Assembly (NCBI GenBank): GCA_947587565.1
Contig: CANPYA010000024.1
Span: forward strand, 1-12,764
Source: an uncultured Bacilli bacterium
Lineage (GTDB): Bacteria > Bacillota_I > Bacilli_A > RF39 > UBA660
DNA length: 12,764 nt
Direction of reading: 5' to 3'
This document shows, piece by piece, positions 1 through 5,508 of the stretch. Position numbers and translations under genes: made by a program. The stretch's first letter is position 1, and each line of letters opens with the position of its first letter. Under the pieces are notes generated by a model that was given only the letters and a program-made list of their open reading frames with translations, was not told where the DNA came from and did no database searches.

Positions 1-74
<74 letters not shown>

Positions 75-94
75 ATATATATGTCTTTTAAAAA

Positions 95-187
95 TGGCGG
101 AGGAAAAGGGATTCGAACCCCTGCGCCGCTCACACGACCTTCCGGTTTTCAAGACCGGTCCCTTCAACCAGACTTGGGTATTCCTCC
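95..187 (-). tRNA. tRNA-Ser (anticodon TGA)
   Basis: The minus strand gives a complete class II tRNA: acceptor GGAGGAA/TTCCTCC, anticodon stem CCGGT/ACCGG with loop CTTGAAA (anticodon TGA, reading UCN serine codons), a long variable arm with its own short stem, T-loop TTCGAAT and a genome-encoded CCA at 95-97. It is the first gene after a near-consensus promoter at 206-235 and is followed on the same strand by tRNA-fMet. Confidence 0.97.
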
Positions 188-205
188 ATTTCAAAGGACA
201 AATTG

Positions 206-235
206 ATTATAACATAGTTAAAAAGGCAATGTCAA
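206..235 (-). promoter_or_regulatory. Sigma-A promoter of the tRNA-Ser/tRNA-fMet unit
   Basis: On the minus strand there is a perfect TTGACA (plus-strand 230-235), an 18-bp spacer and a perfect TATAAT (206-211) preceded by TGT, an extended -10. The expected start point lies about 12 bases before tRNA-Ser, which fits a short 5' leader. Confidence 0.85.
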
Positions 236-267
236 CCAATTAATCGGAAAAAATTCACAAAAAAGTA

Positions 268-296
268 TTGAAATTATTAAAAAAACACGATATAAT
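268..296 (+). promoter_or_regulatory. Sigma-A promoter of tRNA-Leu
   Basis: TTGAAA (268-273), a 17-bp spacer and TATAAT (291-296). The expected start is about 27 bases before the tRNA-Leu gene. Its -35 box lies about 35 bp from that of the leftward tRNA promoter, so the two tRNA units diverge from a compact control region. Confidence 0.85.
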
Positions 297-329
297 CAAT
301 ATTGTCTTAAGCAATTAAGATGAATTTGT

Positions 330-418
330 GCCCAAGTGGCGGAATAGGTAGACGCACAGGACTTAAAATCCTGCGAGATTCAAACCTCGTGCCGGTTCAA
401 GTCCGGCCTTGGGCACCA
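330..418 (+). tRNA. tRNA-Leu (anticodon TAA)
   Basis: Complete class II tRNA: acceptor GCCCAAG/CTTGGGC, anticodon stem CAGGA/TCCTG with loop CTTAAAA (anticodon TAA, reading UUA, the leucine codon that dominates this AT-rich genome), a long variable arm, T-stem GCCGG/CCGGC with loop TTCAAGT, discriminator A and encoded CCA at 416-418. It has its own promoter and terminator. I found no second copy of its 3' end in the window that would mark an integrated element. Confidence 0.97.
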
Positions 419-429
419 ATTAAGAACTT

Positions 430-457
430 AAACTAGGGAAACCTAGTTTTTTCTTTT
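430..457 (+). terminator. Intrinsic terminator of tRNA-Leu
   Basis: Eight-bp stem AAACTAGG/CCTAGTTT (430-437 and 442-449) with a GAAA tetraloop, followed directly by a T-rich tail. Confidence 0.9.
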
Positions 458-468
458 GCTGTTATTTA

Positions 469-477
469 TGCTATAAT
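469..477 (+). promoter_or_regulatory. Extended -10 promoter for the nuclease-like gene
   Basis: TG-C-TATAAT, an extended -10 element, sits just after the tRNA-Leu terminator. No good -35 is visible: the corresponding position falls in the terminator T-run, as expected for an extended -10 promoter. The expected start is about 20 bases before the ATG, so the gene is likely transcribed alone. Confidence 0.6.
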
Positions 478-504
478 TTGTTTAGAAATATGGAGTAAAT
501 ATGT

Positions 505-1860
505 ATGGAAAAAGTAGTAATATTTAAAATGAATGATAATTTAAATTATAATTTATCAATCGAAGATATTCAAAATAATTATTTTGAAGTTGAATTAAAA
601 GATAATGATGGAATGTATTTAGTTCCTGGAGTTAAAGATAATTATAAGGCAGATGATAAAATAACAAATGATGATATCATTCTATTCTTATATCGCAATA
701 TGTTTATTGCTACAGCTAAAATTAAGAAAGATGCGAGTGGTAAGCATTATCACAATTTGACGAGTGATATTAAAAATAGTTGGCAATGTGAACCTAAAAA
801 GAAAAAAGAAGATTGGGAATATAAAGATGGTTGTGAATTTAAAAGTTATTTTCAATTTCAAGATATTCATAAAATACATCCTTTACCTAAAGAAAATTTA
901 ATTGATTTTTTTGATGAAAATTTTAATACGCGATCATCTATTCACAAAGTTACTTTAAAAGAAGAATATAGTAATAAATTTCATCATTATCTTGATTCTA
1001 TAAAAAATAATAATTTTTTAAAGTCTAAGGCTTGGGAATTAGTTAAATACTTAAATGTTCCGGCATTAATGAAAGAAATAAGTTTATATAATTATGAAAA
1101 TATTCATACTGCCTTCTTTTGCAACTTTATAAGTGCAGATAATGTTTATGATTTTAGGAAAAAGCCATTTGAAAAATTTATAAAATTATTAAAGAAAAAG
1201 GCAACTGGAGAAAATGCAAAAGTCTTGAGTGAAATTACCAAGATTAATGATTTAAAAGTTATGCCTCAAAAATCCTATCCATATAAAGATGGTAATAAAA
1301 AAACTAAAAAAATAATTCCTGATATGAGTATTTTAGTAAATAACAAGTACAATATTATTGTTGAAGGAAAGGTATGTGCTTCAGAAAATGTTTATGAAGA
1401 TGGAAAAAATCAATGTCAAGTATATTATGATAATATAGATCATAATAATTGTATTTTTGTCTTTTTAACTATGCGAATTTATAATGCTGAGATTGAAAAT
1501 TTTGTTAATATTACTTTTAAAGACATATATGAAGAAATATATGCCGATTATTATGATTATAATAAGGAAGATATATTATATGAATATTTAAAATCATTTT
1601 GTTATTTTTGTAATAAAGAAAAATTTGATTTTAAAATAGATGAAATACCAGCCATTAATTTTAAAAATATTACAAGTGAATTAATTAAATATAAAACTTC
1701 ATTAAAAGAAGATATAAATTATATTGCTGAATATAATATACCTAATATTAATCAAAAAGACATAGCCTTTTACAAATATATTTTAGTTTTACTTTACAAC
1801 ATGAAAGATTTTAAAGACGCTAAATTATTAATAGAAAAATGTTACAATAATTTGAATTAG
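505..1860 (+). CDS. PD-(D/E)XK nuclease-like protein with possible PUA/EVE-like N-terminal domain
   Basis: A 451-residue protein. Residues 265-330 look like a PD-(D/E)XK nuclease core of the PDDEXK_4 type: P272-D273, a 14-residue step to E287-G-K289 in a hydrophobic strand, then Q303 with YY at 307-308 (compare the family's QLxxYY helix) and a strand ending in LT near 327. D273, E287, K289 and Q303 would be the metal and catalytic residues. Residues 20-115 are beta-rich, with a DDIILFLY...FIATAKI strand pair and a later YFQFQDIHKI segment, which reminds me of PUA-like/EVE reader domains; this part is a guess. The last 100 residues are helical. The start ATG has GGAG nine bases upstream. It is monocistronic, between a tRNA terminator and its own terminator, which suits an accessory or defence gene. 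The nuclease fold is fairly sure; target and role are unknown. Confidence 0.7.
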   Translation: MEKVVIFKMNDNLNYNLSIEDIQNNYFEVELKDNDGMYLVPGVKDNYKADDKITNDDIILFLYRNMFIATAKIKKDASGKHYHNLTSDIKNSWQCEPKKKKEDWEYKDGCEFKSYFQFQDIHKIHPLPKENLIDFFDENFNTRSSIHKVTLKEEYSNKFHHYLDSIKNNNFLKSKAWELVKYLNVPALMKEISLYNYENIHTAFFCNFISADNVYDFRKKPFEKFIKLLKKKATGENAKVLSEITKINDLKVMPQKSYPYKDGNKKTKKIIPDMSILVNNKYNIIVEGKVCASENVYEDGKNQCQVYYDNIDHNNCIFVFLTMRIYNAEIENFVNITFKDIYEEIYADYYDYNKEDILYEYLKSFCYFCNKEKFDFKIDEIPAINFKNITSELIKYKTSLKEDINYIAEYNIPNINQKDIAFYKYILVLLYNMKDFKDAKLLIEKCYNNLN

Positions 1861-1886
1861 AATCTGATTTATAGATTCTTTTTTAT
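1859..1886 (+). terminator. Intrinsic terminator overlapping the nuclease stop codon
   Basis: Stem AGAATCT/AGATTCT (1859-1865 and 1873-1879) with a 7-nt loop and a T-run. It includes the end of the TAG stop codon and lies over the last codon and stop of the convergent minus-strand gene. The T-run is clear only for the plus strand. Confidence 0.85.
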
Positions 1887-2183
1887 TTCATCAATTTCTT
1901 GATTTAGTGCATTAACCATTTTAATAAGCATATTCATTGTTTCTTCATTAGTGGGAGTATTATTTTGACTTTGACTATTTTCTCCAAATGAACCTGGAGT
2001 TTGAGTATTACTTTGTAAAAGTTGACCATAAGCGGCATTAGTACATAAATATTGCGAAACAAGCATTAACCAATTACCTAAAGCATTTTGCTCATTAGGA
2101 GTAGCATCATCTACTAGTAAAAAGCCCACAACAACAGCACTTAAAGTAAATAATTGGGGAGGAACATTTGGTAGTTTTTGCAA
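1869..2183 (-). CDS. Small protein of unknown function
   Basis: A 104-residue protein starting at TTG: a perfect AAGGAGG ends 7 bases before it and no ATG is better placed. Residues 8-25 (QLFTLSAVVVGFLLVDD) are hydrophobic and could be one membrane-associated segment. They are followed by an NEQNALGNWLMLVSQYL stretch, likely helical, then a polar Q/N/T/S-rich linker (about 55-80) and an acidic C-terminal amphipathic helix ending in EIDEIKKNL that could be a short coiled coil. It resembles small uncharacterised proteins of gut Firmicutes as I recall them, but I cannot name a family. It is convergent with the nuclease and divergent from the repeat protein. The strong ribosome site argues that it is translated. 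Confidence 0.75.
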   Translation of the reverse strand: MQKLPNVPPQLFTLSAVVVGFLLVDDATPNEQNALGNWLMLVSQYLCTNAAYGQLLQSNTQTPGSFGENSQSQNNTPTNEETMNMLIKMVNALNQEIDEIKKNL

Positions 2184-2275
2184 AAATATCCCTCCTTATT
2201 AAACTATATGACTAACTTTTTTAAAAAACTAACGACAAATTTATGTAAAGTTCGACATTTTTTGATAATAAAATG

Positions 2276-2305
2276 TTTACAAAACCAGTTGTGTCAAATT
2301 ATAAT
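2276..2305 (+). promoter_or_regulatory. Sigma-A promoter of the three-repeat secreted protein
   Basis: TTTACA (2276-2281), an 18-bp spacer and a perfect TATAAT (2300-2305). A minus-strand TTGACA (complement of 2292-2297) lies inside the same spacer and could be the -35 of the leftward small gene (best -10 candidate TTTTAT, 18 bp on), so the two divergent promoters may overlap. Confidence 0.65.
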
Positions 2306-2315
2306 CTAATTAGAT

Positions 2316-2328
2316 AGTAAAGTTTACT
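2316..2328 (+). promoter_or_regulatory. Palindrome in the 5' leader, possible operator
   Basis: AGTAAA-G-TTTACT is a perfect 6-bp inverted repeat around one base, starting about 10 bases after the TATAAT box, near the expected start point. This is a usual place for a repressor site. As RNA the hairpin would be weak because it has a one-base loop. No regulator gene is adjacent. Confidence 0.35.
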
Positions 2329-2370
2329 TTCTATTAACAAGCGATTTACTATAAGAAAGAGGTAATTAGT

Positions 2371-3294
2371 ATGACTGGTGTAAAAAACGTTTACAAAAAA
2401 ATAGTTAAGGACAAAAAAATCCTATTTAGTTTAACTTTTATAGGAATCTTATTATTGATTTTAGGAATTAAATCAACTTACGCTTATTATCATAATTCCG
2501 ATTCATTTGGAGTTTTATCTGCTCTAGTAGGTGATTTTGATACTGGAACTGGTGATATCAATATCATGGTTTATAAAATTAATGATAATGGAACGAAAAC
2601 TAAAATATATAATATTCCCGAATTAGGTTATATATTTGATGATGAATTAACATCATGTTCAATTCCTTGTAGTAATAGTACAGAAGATCCTAATGCTAGT
2701 TGTCATTATACATTTAATAGTTCTGAAACTACTCAAGATAAAGCTTTCTCATTAACTAGTAATGAAAAAGTAACTTGTAAATTTTACTTTAGAAAACAAT
2801 TAGATGCCGATATTAAAGTATTAATTATGAAAGAAAGCGATAATGGTACAGAAAAATATTCTGGAAGTGATGGTGTAGAAAGAACATATCAAATGGTTGA
2901 AGAAGTACCAGCATATGGTTATGTATATAGTAATAATTATAAGTGTGATAGTAATGTTGAAAGTTTTGAATATGACGCTACTACTAGAAAGTTCAAAGTA
3001 GGAACAAAAACTAAGAATGTTTGTTATGCTTACTTCAATAGTGCTGGTGATGCTGATGCCATAGTTAATGTCTTTGTTCAAGCAACTAAAGGTGGTAAAG
3101 TTTATAACGAAGTAAATTCTATTCCAGTTAATAAAAAATATCAAATTTCAACTAATCCATTACATAAAACTGCTTGTTATTTAGATAGTGGAGTAGAAAG
3201 TGGTATTGTTCCAACATATGTAGATGGTTATATTAATGTTTTAAATTTAAAAGAAAAACAAACTTGTGATGTTTATTTAGATTTAGTTGAATAA
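2371..3294 (+). CDS. Secreted or membrane-anchored protein of three cysteine-paired repeats
   Basis: A 307-residue protein. A basic N-terminus (1-16) and hydrophobic segment (17-33) precede STYA-YY, a plausible signal peptidase site after A38; the TYAYY...FG..SA.VGDF context recalls SipW-type substrates such as TasA/camelysin (inference). The rest reads as three degenerate repeats, about 61-144, 145-226 and 227-307. Each opens with a D(I/A).(I/V).V.(I/V) strand, has an IP/VP-x-x-GY-like turn in the middle, and ends with a cysteine strand (CKFYF 136, CYAYF 218, CDVYL 299). Each repeat also has an earlier cysteine (96/100, 192, 269), suggesting one disulphide per repeat outside the cell. There is no LPXTG or other wall anchor. 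The start ATG follows AAGAGG. It has its own promoter and terminator. Family unknown to me; adhesion or matrix roles would be guesses. Confidence 0.8.
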   Translation: MTGVKNVYKKIVKDKKILFSLTFIGILLLILGIKSTYAYYHNSDSFGVLSALVGDFDTGTGDINIMVYKINDNGTKTKIYNIPELGYIFDDELTSCSIPCSNSTEDPNASCHYTFNSSETTQDKAFSLTSNEKVTCKFYFRKQLDADIKVLIMKESDNGTEKYSGSDGVERTYQMVEEVPAYGYVYSNNYKCDSNVESFEYDATTRKFKVGTKTKNVCYAYFNSAGDADAIVNVFVQATKGGKVYNEVNSIPVNKKYQISTNPLHKTACYLDSGVESGIVPTYVDGYINVLNLKEKQTCDVYLDLVE

Positions 3295-3301
3295 AAACTT
3301 T

Positions 3302-3333
3302 AAAAGGTACTTTAAATAAGGTGCCTTTTTTAT
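3302..3333 (+). terminator. Intrinsic terminator of the repeat protein gene
   Basis: Nine-bp stem AAAAGGTAC/GTGCCTTTT (one T-G pair; 3302-3310 and 3321-3329) with a 10-nt loop and T-run, starting 7 bases after the stop codon. Confidence 0.9.
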
Positions 3334-3342
3334 TTGTTATAA

Positions 3343-3369
3343 TATAAAAACGCATCTTTAATAAATGCG
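3343..3369 (-). terminator. Intrinsic terminator of tRNA-Thr
   Basis: Read on the minus strand: stem CGCAT/ATGCG around a 9-nt loop followed by TTTTTATATT. It lies about 40 bases beyond the 3' end of tRNA-Thr. A further inverted repeat ACTCAAA-AA-TTTGAGT at 3380-3395 lies between the tRNA and this hairpin and may add to 3'-end structure. Confidence 0.7.
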
Positions 3370-3407
3370 CTTTCTTATTACTCAAAAATTTGAGTTCAAT
3401 ACTTATA

Positions 3408-3481
3408 TGGTGCCGATTGGCAGAATTGAACTGCCCTCTGATGCTTACCATGCATCTGTACTACCACTGTACTAAATCGGC
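3408..3481 (-). tRNA. tRNA-Thr (anticodon GGT)
   Basis: The minus strand gives acceptor GCCGATT/AATCGGC, D-arm GTAC-AGTGGTA-GTAC, anticodon stem GATGC/GCATC with loop ATGGTAA (anticodon GGT, reading ACU/ACC), T-arm GGCAG-TTCAATT-CTGCC, discriminator A and encoded CCA at 3408-3410. It is a single-gene unit with a terminator downstream and a probable promoter at 3493-3521. Confidence 0.95.
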
Positions 3482-3492
3482 AACTTAAATTT

Positions 3493-3521
3493 ATTTTATC
3501 ATAAAATGTAAATAATGAGAA
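3493..3521 (-). promoter_or_regulatory. Probable promoter of tRNA-Thr
   Basis: On the minus strand TTCTCA (3516-3521), a 17-bp spacer and TAAAAT (3493-3498) preceded by TGA, an extended -10. This puts the start a few bases before the tRNA. The -35 matches only 4 of 6. Confidence 0.5.
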
Positions 3522-3528
3522 TAAAAAT

Positions 3529-3558
3529 TTGTAATTTTAATGCAATATGTGATATAAT
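3529..3558 (+). promoter_or_regulatory. Promoter of the HD-domain gene
   Basis: TTGTAA (3529-3534), an 18-bp spacer and TATAAT (3553-3558) preceded by TGA (extended -10). It is divergent from the tRNA-Thr promoter. The expected leader is about 40 nt. Confidence 0.7.
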
Positions 3559-3603
3559 TAAAAAGTCGTTTGAATAAAATGACAATAAAAAGAGGAAATG
3601 ATA

Positions 3604-4128
3604 ATGAAAATAAATAAAGAATATCGGGAAATATGTGACAATATTTTAAATGAAGAACATTTTATGTCATTAAAAAATGATATTCACCATGGTACTAATC
3701 GTTATGACCATTCTAGAAGAGTGGCACATCTAAGTTATTTATTAACTAAATTATTTAAAGGAAATGTTAAAAATGCTACTAGAGCGGGTTTATTACATGA
3801 CTTTTTTAATGGTAATGCCAAAGATAGTGAAGAATTATCTTATTTAAACCATCCTTTAGTAAGTGTGGAAAATGCTAAAAAATATTTTGATATTTCAATT
3901 GAAGAAGAAAATATTATTAAAAGTCATATGTATCATTATGCTTTAGTTAAAAAAGTAACTCATGTAAAAGATGAAAATAAAGAAAATATATTTAAACCAA
4001 CAAGTAAAGAAGGAAGAATTGTTTGTTTGGCTGATTTATTGGTTTCCGCTTATGAAGGTATTGTCTTTGAAGGGCGATATGCTGCAGCATTATATTTTGT
4101 TTTCTTGATTAATCTGATTCGTTATTAG
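3604..4128 (+). CDS. HD-domain metal-dependent phosphohydrolase
   Basis: A 174-residue single-domain HD protein. The metal-binding pattern is visible: H36 in RYDHSRRVAHLS, the H65-D66 doublet in RAGLLHDFF, H108 in KSHMYHY and D144 in CLADLLVS. HD proteins hydrolyse nucleotides or cyclic nucleotides, but this short form, common as an uncharacterised protein in Firmicutes, has no fixed substrate that I know of. I chose ATG 3604 over the in-frame ATG 3598 because AGAGG lies 8 bases before 3604 but only 2 bases before 3598. The last residues (about LINLIRY) are encoded inside the terminator stem, so the C-terminus may be set by the hairpin rather than by function. It has its own promoter and is probably monocistronic. 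Confidence 0.85.
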   Translation: MKINKEYREICDNILNEEHFMSLKNDIHHGTNRYDHSRRVAHLSYLLTKLFKGNVKNATRAGLLHDFFNGNAKDSEELSYLNHPLVSVENAKKYFDISIEEENIIKSHMYHYALVKKVTHVKDENKENIFKPTSKEGRIVCLADLLVSAYEGIVFEGRYAAALYFVFLINLIRY

Positions 4129-4143
4129 ATTAATCTTTTTTTT
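4107..4143 (+). terminator. Intrinsic terminator embedded in the end of the HD gene
   Basis: Perfect 9-bp stem GATTAATCT/AGATTAATC (4107-4115 and 4127-4135) with an 11-nt loop and a run of eight Ts. The last seven codons and the TAG stop lie within the hairpin. Confidence 0.9.
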
Positions 4144-4158
4144 ATTAAAATTTTAAGG

Positions 4159-4164
4159 TATAAT
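4159..4164 (+). promoter_or_regulatory. Possible -10 box for uppS
   Basis: A perfect TATAAT 32 bases before the uppS start and 16 bases after the preceding T-run. The -35 position falls in the T-tract (TTTTTT), so only the -10 can be supported. Confidence 0.4.
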
Positions 4165-4196
4165 AAGTTTAAAGAAAGGCCTAAAAGGTGAAATTT

Positions 4197-4895
4197 ATGG
4201 AAATACCAACACATGTAGCGATTATAATGGATGGAAATGGTCGCTGGGCACAAGAAAGAGGCTTAAAACGGAGTGAAGGACATAAAGCAGGTGGAAAAAC
4301 TTTAGAAAGATTATTAATGCATGCGAAAAAACGTGGTATTAAATATTTATCAGTTTATGCTTTTTCAACTGATAACTTTAAAAGAAGTCAAGAAGAAGTC
4401 GATTATTTAATGGATTTATTAATCTATTATTTTAAAACTAAATTACAAACTTTATGTAAAGATGATATTAAAGTAGTTTTTAGTGGCAGAAGAGAACCTT
4501 TAAAAGAAGAAGTTTTAAAAGAAATGGACAATATTACAGATAAAACAAAAGATAATAAGACTTGTCTTTTAAATATTTGCCTTAATTATGGGGCTCAAGA
4601 AGAAATAGTAGATGCATCCCTAAAAGTAGCGGAAGATATCGAAAATGGGGCTTTAAAAAAAGAAGATTTAACGCGAGATAATTTTTATCATTACTTATAT
4701 CAAGATTTACCACCCATTGACTTATTAATTAGAACAGGTAAGGAACATAGGTTAAGTAATTTTATGTTATATCAAGCTTTTTATGCTGAAATATATTTTG
4801 TTGATACTTATTTTCCTGACTTTTTAGAGGAAGACTTAGATAAGGCTTTAGCTTATTATGGCGAACGTGACCGCCGTTTTGGGGCCGTAAAATAA
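4197..4895 (+). CDS. uppS: Undecaprenyl diphosphate synthase (cis-prenyltransferase)
   Basis: A 232-residue enzyme that condenses isopentenyl diphosphate onto farnesyl diphosphate to make the C55 lipid carrier precursor for cell-wall synthesis, acting at the inner face of the membrane. The family signature H6-VAII-M-D12-GNGRW is at the N-terminus (catalytic Asp12), followed by YLSVYAFSTDNF (about 53-64), LNICLNYGAQEEI, and the C-terminal RTG-x-E-x-RLSNF block with the downstream FVDTYFPDF segment; all are normal and the length is typical. I prefer ATG 4197 because AAAGGTGA sits 5 bases before it; a GTG at 4188 in the same frame is an alternative adding three residues. Unlike in Bacillus, cdsA does not follow; the next gene encodes a different membrane protein with its own promoter. 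Confidence 0.97.
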   Translation: MEIPTHVAIIMDGNGRWAQERGLKRSEGHKAGGKTLERLLMHAKKRGIKYLSVYAFSTDNFKRSQEEVDYLMDLLIYYFKTKLQTLCKDDIKVVFSGRREPLKEEVLKEMDNITDKTKDNKTCLLNICLNYGAQEEIVDASLKVAEDIENGALKKEDLTRDNFYHYLYQDLPPIDLLIRTGKEHRLSNFMLYQAFYAEIYFVDTYFPDFLEEDLDKALAYYGERDRRFGAVK

Positions 4896-4924
4896 TTGCA
4901 AAATAAGATAAATTAATTTATAAT
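4896..4924 (+). promoter_or_regulatory. Promoter of the HdeD-like membrane protein gene
   Basis: TTGCAA (4896-4901), exactly 17 bp, then TATAAT (4919-4924). A second TATAAT follows immediately at 4925-4930. The -35 begins directly after the uppS stop codon, and the predicted leader is very short, with the ribosome site close to the start point. Confidence 0.6.
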
Positions 4925-4944
4925 TATAATTAGGAAGTGATTTA

Positions 4945-5475
4945 ATGGATCGAAGAACTTTAGTAGAATTTGTTACCGCCTGGGTTTTAATTGTTTTAGC
5001 AAGTTTTATCATGGTAGTGCCCTTATTTTGGGTAGTGAATATTCGTTTAATATTTATTATCATTATTTCTTTATATGGCGTTATTCATTTAATTAAAAAC
5101 TTTTTAATTTTAAAAAGTAAAGAATATTCCGGTTTTAGTACCGCGATTAGTAGTGTAGTTGTTTTAGCCTTATTATTTTTTATTGATATTAATGACCGTC
5201 CTTGGAATTTAGCTCTTATCTTATTTATTTGGATTATTCTTATGAGTTTAACAAAGCTTAAAGAAAGCGACTATTATCATGATAAAAAGAATAAATTATG
5301 GAAACTTAATTTAGTTAATTTAATCTTATTTATTTTAGCAGGTATTTTAACCACAATTAATTTATTTTGTGAAAATGATACGCAAATATTAGTCTTAGGT
5401 TTCTTCTTTCTAATTAATGGTATTTTAGATTTAATGGATCCTTTAGTAGCGTATATTAATGGGAAGAAAAAATAA
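4945..5475 (+). CDS. Six-span integral membrane protein, HdeD/DUF308-like
   Basis: A 176-residue, very hydrophobic protein with about six membrane segments (roughly residues 8-30, 33-54, 64-82, 86-102, 119-138 and 145-165) separated by short charged loops; the longest loop follows the fourth segment (KLKESDYYHDKKNKLW). The last segment, GFFFLINGILDLMDP, is like the glycine-rich helix pairs of HdeD/DUF308 proteins, so I assign it there tentatively. Transport or stress roles are not shown by the sequence. AGGAAGTG sits a short way before the ATG. It lies between uppS and the CapA-like gene, and its stop codon lies in the loop of a terminator. Confidence 0.75.
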   Translation: MDRRTLVEFVTAWVLIVLASFIMVVPLFWVVNIRLIFIIIISLYGVIHLIKNFLILKSKEYSGFSTAISSVVVLALLFFIDINDRPWNLALILFIWIILMSLTKLKESDYYHDKKNKLWKLNLVNLILFILAGILTTINLFCENDTQILVLGFFFLINGILDLMDPLVAYINGKKK

Positions 5476-5488
5476 TCTTCCTTTTTTA
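5462..5488 (+). terminator. Intrinsic terminator overlapping the membrane protein stop codon
   Basis: Stem GGAAGA/TCTTCC (5462-5467 and 5476-5481) with an 8-nt A-rich loop holding the TAA stop, then TTTTTT. Only 20 bases separate the T-run from the next gene start, leaving little room for a new promoter, so this hairpin may act as a partial terminator with read-through into the CapA-like gene. Confidence 0.75.
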
Positions 5489-5508
5489 TTTTAGAAAGAG
5501 GGATAAGT

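Noticed and set aside
330..2183. A genomic island integrated at tRNA-Leu.
   Set aside because: No second copy of the tRNA-Leu 3' end and no integrase are found, and tRNA-Leu has a normal terminator directly after it.
2213..2233. TTTTTTAAAAAA flanked by CTAAC on both sides as an operator or terminator.
   Set aside because: The CTAAC words are direct, not inverted, repeats, and an A6/T6 core is common in DNA of this composition.
2821..3144. A 107-codon minus-strand reading frame inside the repeat protein gene.
   Set aside because: It has no ribosome site, is rich in Ile/Phe/Thr as expected of an antisense shadow in AT-rich DNA, and the plus-strand gene is convincing.
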